In this document: positions 17,131 through 24,216 of the stretch, in pieces | Numbering within the stretch: the stretch's first letter is position 1 | How the letters are laid out: every line of letters starts with the position of its first letter | Notes under the pieces: model-generated | The model's input: the letters and a program-made list of their open reading frames with translations, nothing else | What the model was told of the DNA's origin: nothing | Database searches by the model: none | Translations under genes and position numbers: made by a program | NCBI GenBank assembly: GCA_025362815.1 | Contig: JANYFG010000009.1 | Coordinates: forward strand, 1-32,262 | Length of the DNA stretch: 32,262 nt | Direction of reading: 5' to 3' | Source: Rhodospirillales bacterium | GTDB taxonomy: Bacteria; Pseudomonadota; Alphaproteobacteria; Acetobacterales; Acetobacteraceae

Positions 17131-17580
17131 ATGTTGAGCACGAACACGACCGACCAGGCGCCGATCGCGGACCCACGCGCGCACCCACGGGCGCACTGGC
17201 CGGATCACATGCGCCATGCTTACGAGGCCGGCCGCATGAGCGGGCAGGTGGGCAGCGTGCTGGTTTCGGAAACCGATCGCGTGCGCGTCTGGCACCTCAC
17301 CATCCCGCCCGGCAAGGCCTGCGGCTTTCATCGCCATGTGCTGCCGTATTTCTGGACGAGCCTATCCGACGGCGCGGCACGCGGCTGGTTCGAGGATGGA
17401 AGGATCGTCGATACCGTGCACACCGTGGGCGAGACGAAGCACCTGCACTACGGCCGCGACGAATATCTGGTGCATGCCGTGGAGAATATCGGCACCACCG
17501 AACTGCGCTTCACGACAGTGGAGTTTCTGGATGGTGAGAACGCCAGACTTCCCATTCCGCCTGAAGTTCGACTGTCCTAG
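17131..17580 (+). CDS. Cupin-domain protein
   Basis: This is a small beta-barrel protein of 149 residues. Cupin motif 1 is CGFHRHVLPYFW, with His67 and His69 as metal ligands, and motif 2 includes DEYLVHAVENIG with His115. The PPGKACGFHRH opening resembles cupins annotated as beta-alanine degradation protein BauB, but a catabolic-enzyme or sensor role in the sugar operon is equally possible. AAAGGA lies about 8 bases before the ATG at 17131, which rules out an upstream in-frame ATG at 17086. It is the third gene after oxidoreductase D and the zinc dehydrogenase. The function is not certain. Confidence 0.8.
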   Translation: MLSTNTTDQAPIADPRAHPRAHWPDHMRHAYEAGRMSGQVGSVLVSETDRVRVWHLTIPPGKACGFHRHVLPYFWTSLSDGAARGWFEDGRIVDTVHTVGETKHLHYGRDEYLVHAVENIGTTELRFTTVEFLDGENARLPIPPEVRLS

Positions 17581-17675
17581 ACAGACGTCGCGCAAGACCT
17601 GAGATAGAATAGCGTTCAACGAACCAAACGCTCGACAACAGGGCGGTGGCTGCCAAACGGTGGGAACCAAGACCA
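17581..17675 (+). promoter_or_regulatory. Promoter region of the NMT1-type ABC operon
   Basis: This 95-bp gap separates the cupin gene from the second ABC operon. TAGAAT at 17605-17610 is a good -10 hexamer, with a weak -35 about 17 bases upstream (CAGACG, 3 of 6). Just downstream are two nested inverted repeats: AGCGTT (17611-17616) with AACGCT (17627-17632), and GTTC-AAC-GAAC at 17614-17624. These could be a repressor site overlapping the transcript start. No regulator gene is near. Confidence 0.35.
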
Positions 17676-18767
17676 ATGAAAACACATATCTCACGGCGTC
17701 GGATCCTGGCCACCACCGGTGCCGCACTGGCGCTTCCACATCTGGCCCGCGCCCAGGCCTCGCGCGTCCAGGCTACCCGCGCCGTCACGTTCTTCGTGGT
17801 CAACAACATGTTCTCCACCCCCGCCTACGTGGCGGCCGAGAACGGCTACTGGGCCAGCCGGGGACTGGATGTGAAGCTCCGGATCACCAGCAGCGGGCGC
17901 GAGGTCGTGCAGGCGCTGCAGGCGGGTGAGGCGCAGCTGGGCCATGTCGCCTTCTCCACCACCACGGCGGCGGCCCGCGCCTCCGGCAACCTCATCAAAG
18001 GCGTGATGCCCTATTACAACGCCGCCGAATACGTGGGCAAAGCCGGCGCCATCGGCGTCATCGGCCGAAGGGATCGTGGCATTGTCGCCAACGATCCGAA
18101 GTCACTCCACGGCAAGACGGTGGGGCTGCTCACCGGCAGCATCACCGAGGTTTATCTCAAGGAATGGATCCGCAAAAGCGGGCTCGATGCCAGCAAGATC
18201 AAGCTGGTCAGCGTGCCCGTCGAGAACATGCCGGTGACGATTTCGCAGGGTCTGGTGGATGCGGTGTGTCCGTGGGAGCCCTACACCTCGCAGGTGGTGC
18301 GCGAACTCGGCGCCAACGCCGTCATCCTCAGCCGCGGGGCATCCGGCGTGATCTCGGCCGTGCTCGGTGCCTGCGCCAACGAGGTCTGGATCACGAAGAA
18401 CTATGACAGCGTCATCGACTTCGCCACTGGCCTTGCCGAGGCGGCGCAGTTCGTGCGCAAGAACCCGAAAGACACGGCCGAGATCCTGACGCGCTATCTG
18501 GACGGGCTGAACGTGAAGGACGCCGAAAGCGGGATCGGTTTTGGGGACTGGGACACGCGCTTGTCCCCCTGCACCATCCAGGGCCTGTTGGAGACCGGCA
18601 ACAACATGGCGGCCACCGGCATCATCAAAACGTCCAAGCCTTTCGTGGCCACCGATTTCTACGACCCCACCGTGCTGGACAAGGTGATGGCCAAGTCGCC
18701 GGAGCTGTTCGCCGATCTGCCGCCGCTGCCGGCCACGCTTGCGGCGTGCAAGGGCGCGCTGTCCTGA
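17676..18767 (+). CDS. NMT1/SsuA-type ABC transporter substrate-binding protein, Tat signal
   Basis: This is the periplasmic binding protein of an importer in the nitrate/sulfonate/taurine/thiamine-precursor class, 363 residues. The N-terminus has a twin-arginine signal (SRRRIL at residues 7-12), a hydrophobic stretch and a cut after ARA (residue 26). The mature part shows FVVNNMFSTPAYVAAENGYW, GREVVQALQAGEAQLG and AVCPWEPYTSQVV, all typical of the family. The ATG at 17676 places the Tat motif at the N-terminus; an upstream in-frame start at 17646 would add 10 residues. Its stop overlaps the ATPase start by one base. The ligand could be a sulfonate, a pyrimidine-like compound or an aromatic; sequence alone does not decide. 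Confidence 0.88.
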   Translation: MKTHISRRRILATTGAALALPHLARAQASRVQATRAVTFFVVNNMFSTPAYVAAENGYWASRGLDVKLRITSSGREVVQALQAGEAQLGHVAFSTTTAAARASGNLIKGVMPYYNAAEYVGKAGAIGVIGRRDRGIVANDPKSLHGKTVGLLTGSITEVYLKEWIRKSGLDASKIKLVSVPVENMPVTISQGLVDAVCPWEPYTSQVVRELGANAVILSRGASGVISAVLGACANEVWITKNYDSVIDFATGLAEAAQFVRKNPKDTAEILTRYLDGLNVKDAESGIGFGDWDTRLSPCTIQGLLETGNNMAATGIIKTSKPFVATDFYDPTVLDKVMAKSPELFADLPPLPATLAACKGALS

Positions 18768-19594
18768 TGAGCGGCGCCGTCGACAAGATCGAGGTGGCCG
18801 GCTTCCGCCATTTCTTCCAGTCAGAAAGCGGGCCCGTGCAGGCCACCAGCATCATCGATCTGCGCATACAGGCGGGCGAGTTCGTGACGCTCGTCGGCCC
18901 GTCCGGCTGCGGCAAGACCACGCTGCTCAAGGCCATCGCCGGCTTCATCAAGCCCTCCGAAGGCCGTATCTTTTGCAACGGCCGCCCCGTGACCGGGCCG
19001 GGACGGGATCGCGGCGTGGTGTTCCAGGAGCTGGCCATACTGCCGTGGCGCACCGTGCGCCGCAACATCGGCCATGGGCTCGACATCGCCGGTACCAAAC
19101 CTGCCGAGCGCGACAGGATCGTGGCGCGGCTGATCGACCTCGTGGGGCTCAGGGGCTTTGAGGACCGCTACCCGCACGAGCTTTCCGGCGGCATGCGGCA
19201 GCGCGTGGCGGTTGCCCGCACCTGGGCGGCGGACCCCGACGTGATCCTGATGGACGAGCCGTTCGCCGCCGTCGACGCCATGACACGGCTCACGCTGCAG
19301 GAAGAACTCGCCCGTCTCTGCGCCACCACGAACAAGACGGTGTTCTTCATCACGCATGGCGTGGAGGAGGCGGTGTTCCTCGGCGACCGCGTGCTGGTGA
19401 TGACGCGCAGGCCCGGCCGCATCAAGGCGGAAATCGCGGTGCCACGGCGCACGCCAGGCGGGCGGGACTGGGAAAGCTTTACCGCCGATCCTGAAATGCA
19501 GGCCATCTGCGAGCAGGTGCTTCGACTGGTGCGCGAGGAGCGTGGCGCCACGCTGGTCGCCGGTGACGGCGCAAGCGTCGTGCCCGCCGCATGA
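18767..19594 (+). CDS. NMT1-type ABC transporter ATP-binding protein, SsuB/TauB-like
   Basis: This is the ATPase of the second importer, 275 residues. Walker A GPSGCGKTT is at 44-52 and the Q-loop is VFQELAILPWRTV (Gln87). The PW after the Q-loop is typical of the SsuB/TauB branch. The signature LSGGMRQRVAVAR is at 139-151, Walker B ILMDEPFAAVD has Asp163/Glu164, and the H-loop is FITHGVEEAVFL (His197). There is no TOBE domain, as expected for this class. It overlaps the binding-protein stop by one base, and its own stop overlaps the next gene (ATGA at 19591). Confidence 0.92.
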   Translation: MSGAVDKIEVAGFRHFFQSESGPVQATSIIDLRIQAGEFVTLVGPSGCGKTTLLKAIAGFIKPSEGRIFCNGRPVTGPGRDRGVVFQELAILPWRTVRRNIGHGLDIAGTKPAERDRIVARLIDLVGLRGFEDRYPHELSGGMRQRVAVARTWAADPDVILMDEPFAAVDAMTRLTLQEELARLCATTNKTVFFITHGVEEAVFLGDRVLVMTRRPGRIKAEIAVPRRTPGGRDWESFTADPEMQAICEQVLRLVREERGATLVAGDGASVVPAA

Positions 19595-20418
19595 GCATCG
19601 CCACCACCGCGAACGCGCCGCCCCAGGCTTTTCCATCGGCCTTGTCGGCCGTGTTGCGGCCTTTGAAGGGGCTGCGGATCGTTCTGCCGTTCGCGATGGT
19701 GGTGGCGATCTGGTGGGCGATCAAATGGCATTGGGCGTTGGACGATCGTGTGCTGGCCTCGCCGGCGCAGGTCGCCATCGCGGCGCTGCAGCTCGGCAAT
19801 CGCGGCATCCTGGCCGATTACGCCGCCACCAGCCTGCGCATGATGGGCATCGCGGCGCTGATCTCCGCCCTCATCGGCGTGCCGCTGGGTTTCGCCATCG
19901 GCGCCAACCGCGTGGTGGCCCGCGCGCTGGAAGGCACGCTGCGATTTCTGCAGGGCATCTCCGGCGTGGCCTGGCTGCCGCTGGCGATCATCTGGTTCGG
20001 GTTCTCTGACACCACGAAGCTGACGGTGGTCATCTACACGCTCGTTGTGCCCATCATCGTCAACACCATCGTGGGCGTGCGCGCCATTCCAGAGAACTAC
20101 GTGCTGGCGCTGCAATCCCTCGGTGCCTCGCGGCTGCGCATCATGTGGGACGTGTATCTGCCCGGCGCGCTGCCCAGCATCGTGGTCGGCCTCAGGCTCG
20201 GAATGGGCTATGGCTGGCGCGCGCTGATCGCGGCCGAAATGCTGGTGCGGCGTGGCGGACTCGGCGATCTCATCTTCGGCGCCCGCACCTTTAGCCAGAT
20301 CGACCGCATCATGGTGGGCATGGTGCTGATCGGCACGCTGTATATCATCGTCGACCGATTGCTGGTGCAGCCGATCGAGACCATGACGCTGGCCCGCTGG
20401 GGAGTGCTGCGCAAATGA
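19591..20418 (+). CDS. NMT1-type ABC transporter permease 1, SsuC/TauC-like
   Basis: This is an inner-membrane permease of 275 residues with about six predicted hydrophobic segments, the first at about residues 25-42. The EAA-type loop is at about 170-195 (LQSLGASRLRIMWDVYLPGALPSI). It starts inside the ATPase stop (ATGA) and ends inside the start of a second, different permease, so the two are made together and presumably form a heterodimer. Most SsuC/TauC permeases are single genes and act as homodimers, so the two-gene form is notable. Confidence 0.9.
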   Translation: MSIATTANAPPQAFPSALSAVLRPLKGLRIVLPFAMVVAIWWAIKWHWALDDRVLASPAQVAIAALQLGNRGILADYAATSLRMMGIAALISALIGVPLGFAIGANRVVARALEGTLRFLQGISGVAWLPLAIIWFGFSDTTKLTVVIYTLVVPIIVNTIVGVRAIPENYVLALQSLGASRLRIMWDVYLPGALPSIVVGLRLGMGYGWRALIAAEMLVRRGGLGDLIFGARTFSQIDRIMVGMVLIGTLYIIVDRLLVQPIETMTLARWGVLRK

Positions 20419-21239
20419 CCGATACGCCGCGCACGCCCGCGCGCGCCAGGCTGGGCAGGCTGGTCTGGCGGCTGCTGCCGTTCTCGCCCATCCTGATCTT
20501 CGGCGCCGCCTGGTCGATCTACTGGAACGTGGCGCATCCGCCGCTGGCGGTGATGCCGTCGATCGCCAACGTCGTCGGCGCCGTCATCGAGCTTGCACAG
20601 TCCGGCTCGCTTCTGACCGACATTCTGGCCAGCCTGTGGCGGCTCGGCCTGGGCGCGCTGCTCGGCATCGCGATGGGCGTGGCGGCCGGCTTCGTCACAG
20701 GGCTGAACAAGCCGCTCGCCACGTTCCTCAACCCGCTGCTGGTGTTCTTCAACGCCATTTCGGGCATCGTCTGGCTGCCGCTGATGATCGGCTGGGTGGG
20801 GATCGGCACGGGGCTCGCCGTGTTCCTGATCTGGAATTCGGTGTTCTTCATCGTGTTTCAGAACACCGTGCTCGGCGTGCAGCTCGTGCCAGAGGTGCTC
20901 GAACAATCGGTGCGTACCCTGGGTGCCGGGCGGTGGGAGACGATCCGCAGCGTCACCTTCCCCGGCGCCTTGCCCTATATCCTCAATGGGGTTCGCTCCG
21001 GACTCGGTTTTGGCTGGCGCGCCCTGATCGCGGCCGAGTTGGTGGGCGCCACAACGGGGCTGGGGCAGATGATCTTCCGGGCCGCCGATTTCAGCCGCAC
21101 GGACATCATCGTGGCCGGCTGCCTCATCATCGGCATGATCGCCATGGCGATGGATCGCTGGCTGCTGCTGCCGATCGAGCGCCGTACCGTGCAGCGCTGG
21201 GGCATGGTGGCGCGCAGCGAAGGCGGCAGGCCCGGATGA
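20415..21239 (+). CDS. NMT1-type ABC transporter permease 2, SsuC/TauC-like
   Basis: This is the second permease of the importer, 274 residues, similar in plan to permease 1 but clearly diverged. The EAA-type loop is SVRTLGAGRWETIRSVTFPGALPYI, followed by LGFGWRALIAAELV, the same family signature as in permease 1 (LGMGYGWRALIAAEML). It has about six hydrophobic segments. The start overlaps permease 1 (ATGA at 20415-20418) and the stop overlaps a small membrane-protein gene (ATGA at 21236-21239). A heterodimer with permease 1 is the natural inference. Confidence 0.9.
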   Translation: MTDTPRTPARARLGRLVWRLLPFSPILIFGAAWSIYWNVAHPPLAVMPSIANVVGAVIELAQSGSLLTDILASLWRLGLGALLGIAMGVAAGFVTGLNKPLATFLNPLLVFFNAISGIVWLPLMIGWVGIGTGLAVFLIWNSVFFIVFQNTVLGVQLVPEVLEQSVRTLGAGRWETIRSVTFPGALPYILNGVRSGLGFGWRALIAAELVGATTGLGQMIFRAADFSRTDIIVAGCLIIGMIAMAMDRWLLLPIERRTVQRWGMVARSEGGRPG

Positions 21240-21574
21240 GCGCTCCCATCATCCGGCTGCTCACCGGCGCCTTTCTGATCATTGTCATCCTGTTCGGCCA
21301 GGCCCTCTACGGCGCGGCCACGTCTGGCACGCGGTTGGATCCGGCCTTGCGCGGCGCCACCGGCCCGTCCAGCGTCGTCGTCGTGTTGGATTTCACGCCG
21401 GAGCGGTTTCACAACGAGCGTCTGGCCGCCTATGGCGTGTTCGCCGGCCGCGACGGCGCGGTGGGTCGCATCCGGCTGCGCAATGTTAGCCCCGACGATC
21501 TGGCAGCGTTGTCCCGCCTCGCCTGGGTGTCGCGCGTCGAGGCCGTCCGCCCACCGGTGCCGCGCGCGCCTTAG
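21236..21574 (+). CDS. Small membrane-anchored protein at the end of the ABC operon, function unknown
   Basis: This 112-residue protein is not recognised. One N-terminal hydrophobic segment (about residues 6-26, LLTGAFLIIVILFGQALYG) acts as an uncleaved anchor or signal. A soluble part of about 80 residues follows, with alternating beta-like segments (SSVVVVLDFTPERF, GAVGRIRLRNVSPDDLAALSRLAWVSRVEAV) that suggest a small alpha/beta fold, probably periplasmic. Its ATG lies in the stop of permease 2, so it is translationally coupled to the transporter and likely an accessory factor. The TAG stop (21572-21574) is formed by the first bases of an intergenic repeat element, so the original C-terminus may have been altered by that insertion. 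Confidence 0.65.
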   Translation: MSAPIIRLLTGAFLIIVILFGQALYGAATSGTRLDPALRGATGPSSVVVVLDFTPERFHNERLAAYGVFAGRDGAVGRIRLRNVSPDDLAALSRLAWVSRVEAVRPPVPRAP

Positions 21575-21678
21575 AGCGTGATGATTTTGAGTAGAAGCAA
21601 AATCATCACGCTCTACTCTTGTTCGATCGATCATGTTTTTGCGTTCGGGTTAATCAACCCAAACACATCATGATCTAG
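21571..21678 (+). repeat. CTAG-bounded double-hairpin element, copy A
   Basis: This is a 108-bp intergenic element. Hairpin I has a perfect 18-bp stem: TAGAGCGTGATGATTTTG at 21572-21589 pairs with its complement at 21598-21615 around an 8-base loop. After a linker with GATCGATCATG, hairpin II is imperfect, with GGGTT at 21647-21651 facing AACCC at 21656-21660 and TCATG facing CATGA further out. The left end is TTAG, the right end CTAG at 21675-21678, which it shares with copy B in direct tandem. There is no transposase gene. Its left TAG is the stop codon of the preceding gene. Confidence 0.85.
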
Positions 21679-21781
21679 AGCCTGATGATTTTGAGTAGAC
21701 AAAATATCAGGCTCTAACTTGTTGTTTTATCGATCATGTTTATGCGCTTGGGTGGAGCAACCCAAACGCATCATGATCTAG
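21675..21781 (+). repeat. CTAG-bounded double-hairpin element, copy B
   Basis: This is the same architecture as copy A, in direct tandem with it and sharing the CTAG at 21675-21678; it ends with CTAG at 21778-21781. Hairpin I is TAGAGCCTGATG... against ...ATCAGGCTCTA with one bulged base, and hairpin II contains TTGGGT facing ACCCAA. It is nearly identical to the reverse complement of copy C at 22245-22352. Copies A and B fill most of the 311-bp stretch between 21574 and 21886. The rest (21782-21885) holds an A/T-rich GGTATATAAG motif that may belong to the response-regulator promoter, and otherwise nothing clear. Confidence 0.85.
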
Positions 21782-21885
21782 CGGTATATAAGCTGTTTGA
21801 TCGCGGGGCGTATCGCACATGAACTTTCCGACCGCGCGGGAGGTTATGATTGCACGGCCATCATCTCGTGGCCCAAAGGTCCATT

Positions 21886-22248
21886 ATGACGATCCTGCAA
21901 GGCAAACGCGTTCTGGTCGCCGAGGATGAGCTTCTCGTGGCCATGATGATCGAGGATATCCTCCTCGACCAGCAATGCGAAGTGCTCGGCCCCTACACAA
22001 ATATCGCCGATGCCATGACGGCGGCGCGCGCCGAGACGATGGATGTGGCGGTGCTGGACGTTAATCTGCGCGGCGAAAAGATCTATCCGGTGGCCTACAC
22101 CTTGGCTTCGCGCGGCGTGCCGTTTCTGTTGCTGTCCGGCTATGGCAGCGACGCGATACCGCCGGATGAGCCGAGCTGGCGCGCCTGCGCCAAACCCTTT
22201 ACCCCCGATGACCTGACCCGCATGCTGGTCGAACGGCTGTCGGTCTAG
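21886..22248 (+). CDS. Single-domain response regulator (CheY-like receiver)
   Basis: This 120-residue stand-alone phosphoreceiver has no output domain. All key residues are present: Glu13-Asp14 in the acidic pocket (VLVAEDELL), phospho-acceptor Asp58 (AVLDVNLRG), switch Ser84 (LLLSGYG) and Lys103 (CAKPF). The LSGYG motif and the ending DDLTRMLVERL are typical of alphaproteobacterial receivers that work with HWE/HisKA2 kinases, but no kinase gene is near. The ATG at 21886 is supported by AAAGG 6 bases upstream; a TTG at 21850 would add 12 residues without family match. The TAG stop lies in the CTAG end of repeat copy C. The gene is bracketed by inverted repeat copies B and C. Confidence 0.9.
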   Translation: MTILQGKRVLVAEDELLVAMMIEDILLDQQCEVLGPYTNIADAMTAARAETMDVAVLDVNLRGEKIYPVAYTLASRGVPFLLLSGYGSDAIPPDEPSWRACAKPFTPDDLTRMLVERLSV

Positions 22249-22352
22249 ATCATGATGCTTTTGGGTTGCTTCACCCAAACGCATTAACATGATCGATAAA
22301 ACAACAAGTTAGAGCCTGATGATTTTGTCTACTTAAAATCATCAGGCTCTAG
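22245..22352 (-). repeat. CTAG-bounded double-hairpin element, copy C (inverted)
   Basis: This is a 108-bp copy in inverted orientation to A and B, bounded by CTAG at 22245-22248 and 22349-22352. Hairpin I has a perfect 17-bp stem: 22310-22326 pairs with 22335-22351 around an 8-base loop. Hairpin II contains TTTGGGT facing ACCCAAA (22259-22280). It fills the whole gap between two convergent genes: its left CTAG contains the TAG stop of the response regulator, and its right CTAG contains the TAG stop of the TRAP-type protein on the other strand. It may also act as a bidirectional terminator. Confidence 0.87.
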
Positions 22353-23266
22353 ATAAGAACCGCTCGCAGCGCCGCATCGAACCTGCGCATCGCGGCATCC
22401 CGCACCGGTTCTGAGGCCTCGACAAACCCCACATGGTCCATGTCGTCCGGCCCCACTATCGCAGCCCCGCTGTCACGCAGAACGGCGAGGCAACGCGTGT
22501 CTTCCCCCGCGGCCAGGCCGCGCTGGAACAATGTTGCCTCGGCCACCGCCGTCTCCAGCACGCATCGCATCTCCTGGGGGAGATTTTCAAGCCAGGCAGT
22601 GTTCACCAGCAAAAGCGCCACGCCGAAGAAATGCGCTGTCAGGCTATGGAAGCGGTGCGTGTGATGCAGGCCGAAATTCACCGTGTTGCTCAACGGATTC
22701 TCTTGCGCGTCCACCGTGTGAAGGCGCACCGCATCGGCCAGATCGGCCACGTCGATCGTGGTCGGCCGAAACCCGAAGGACGCGAACGTCGCCTGATGCA
22801 GCGCGTTGTCGAGCGTGCGGATCGACAGTCCGGCGCAATCCGCAGGGGTGGCGAGCGGATGCAGGCGATTGGACAGATGGCGAAATCCGTTGTCCCACGC
22901 GGCAAACATCGTAAATCCCGTCGCATTGCGCACACACCGCGCCAGATGCCGTCCGAGCGGGCCGTCCAGGCGGCGATAGGCGTCGGCGCGATCGCGGGCG
23001 GCGAACGGCAGGTCCAGCGCGGCCAATGCCGGCACGCGCCCGGCCAGATAGCTCGATGCGAAATAGCAGAGATCGAGCTGTCCGGCCTCGACACGGGCCA
23101 ACAGGTCGATCGCCTTGCTGCCATCGCCGGTAGTATCGGGCGTGACGGCCAGCCTGAGATCGCCGCCCGACAAACGCTCGATCGCAGCCGCCAGATGAGC
23201 CAACGCCTTGGTATGGACGGAGGCGCCGCCCTGATAGCCGCCGGCGTGAAACGTCTGGCGGCTCAT
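22349..23266 (-). CDS. TRAP-type solute-binding protein (DctP-like), no signal peptide
   Basis: This 305-residue protein has the DctP fold pattern: an N-terminal SVHTKALAHLAAAIERLSGGDLRL, then QLDLCYFASSYLAGRVPAL, GLSIRT (the region of the conserved ligand-binding Arg) and QENPLSNTVNFGLHHTHRF. DctP proteins normally carry a Sec signal and work with DctQ/DctM permeases. Here translation starts directly at the mature domain (ATG in the upstream stop, ATGA at 23263-23266), and no permease genes are in the window. It may be a cytoplasmic ligand-binding protein or one that has lost its export signal. Its stop codon is supplied by repeat copy C. It is co-transcribed with the dehydrogenase at 23263-24132. 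Confidence 0.8.
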   Translation of the reverse strand: MSRQTFHAGGYQGGASVHTKALAHLAAAIERLSGGDLRLAVTPDTTGDGSKAIDLLARVEAGQLDLCYFASSYLAGRVPALAALDLPFAARDRADAYRRLDGPLGRHLARCVRNATGFTMFAAWDNGFRHLSNRLHPLATPADCAGLSIRTLDNALHQATFASFGFRPTTIDVADLADAVRLHTVDAQENPLSNTVNFGLHHTHRFHSLTAHFFGVALLLVNTAWLENLPQEMRCVLETAVAEATLFQRGLAAGEDTRCLAVLRDSGAAIVGPDDMDHVGFVEASEPVRDAAMRRFDAALRAVLI

Positions 23267-24132
23267 TCGCCCGGCGTGCCCGCCAGCGCCTCATACATCG
23301 GGTAAAGCCGGGTAAAATCGTCCTCGCCGTGCCCGGTCTGCATGGCACGCTGTAAAAGCGAGGCGGTCAGCCGCGTGTAGGGCGCGTCTTGCTCCAGCTG
23401 ATCGGCGAGCGCTTCGGCCATGCCGAGATCCTTGGTCAGGTTCGAGACGGTCGAGCGGCCATCGAACAGGCCGGACAGAACATGGTTGGGAAACCGGTGT
23501 TCGCTGACATAGCTGCGAGCGTTGCCGGCGTTGATCACGTCGATCACGGTGGGCAAGGCCAGTCCCGCCCGCTCGGCGATACGGCAGGCCTCGGCCAATG
23601 CCAGGAAATTGGTATGGCAGACCATGTTGTGGACCAGCTTCATGGTGTGGCCGGCCCCGCTGTCGCCCACGCGGAACACGTGGCGGGCGATGGCTTCGAG
23701 CACATGATGCACGCGTTCGAGCGCGGTTTCCGGCCCGCCCATCATCAGCGTCAGATGGCCCGAATCAGCCCCCATGGCGCCGCCGGACATGCCGCCATCG
23801 AGATAGATCCTGCCGTGCGACGCCGCACGCCGGGCCAGGACCAGCGTGTCTTCGGGGCTCGATGTCGTGAGATCGATGAGGATCTGCCCGTCCTTCTTTT
23901 GCGCCAGCAGCGTGTCGAGACAGGTTTTGATCTCGCGTGACGACGGCACGACGAAGATCACTGCCTCCGCCGCCCACGCCGTATCCGCATTCAGCGAAAT
24001 GCCGGCGGGAAGACCGGGGCTGTCGCGCGCGGTCTCCGATACGTCCCAGGCGGCGGCGAGAAGCCCGGCGCGATGCAGGTTGGCCGCGATGCCGCGCCCC
24101 ATCTGGCCCAATCCGATCACGGCTGCCCGCAT
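23263..24132 (-). CDS. NAD(P)-dependent beta-hydroxyacid dehydrogenase family protein
   Basis: This is a 289-residue member of the 3-hydroxyisobutyrate dehydrogenase family, distinct from the one at 13935. VIGLGQMGRG (5-14) is the coenzyme turn. LDGGMSGGAMGADSG (111-125) is the substrate motif, GHTMKLVHN gives catalytic Lys165 and Asn169, and a TKDLGMA Lys-Asp pair lies further on. The ATG at 24132 is chosen because it starts right at the Rossmann strand and has GAGG 4 bases upstream; a longer form from 24174 adds 14 residues without family match. It is the first gene of a two-gene operon, with its stop overlapping the DctP-like gene, so the binding protein and the enzyme may share a hydroxy-acid ligand. 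Confidence 0.88.
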   Translation of the reverse strand: MRAAVIGLGQMGRGIAANLHRAGLLAAAWDVSETARDSPGLPAGISLNADTAWAAEAVIFVVPSSREIKTCLDTLLAQKKDGQILIDLTTSSPEDTLVLARRAASHGRIYLDGGMSGGAMGADSGHLTLMMGGPETALERVHHVLEAIARHVFRVGDSGAGHTMKLVHNMVCHTNFLALAEACRIAERAGLALPTVIDVINAGNARSYVSEHRFPNHVLSGLFDGRSTVSNLTKDLGMAEALADQLEQDAPYTRLTASLLQRAMQTGHGEDDFTRLYPMYEALAGTPGE

Positions 24133-24216
24133 GCGCCTCGCTCCCGTTTTGCGCAGGTTAGCATCTGTGCCCATTCAGGTGAAACGATGCGTGATCCACG
24201 CGTCCTGGGCGGGCGC

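Noticed and set aside
4378-17580. Island read as a myo-inositol catabolic cluster
   Set aside because: Gfo/Idh/MocA and IolE/I-like folds are present, but no IolB-, IolC-, IolD- or IolJ-type gene is seen.
17572-17584. CTGTC-CTA-GACAG hairpin at the end of the cupin gene as a terminator
   Set aside because: The stem is only 5 bp, spans the stop codon and has no T-run after it.
21820-21845. EcfG-like TGAAC...GGTT upstream of the response regulator
   Set aside because: It lacks the GGAAC core and proper -10; the match is no better than chance.
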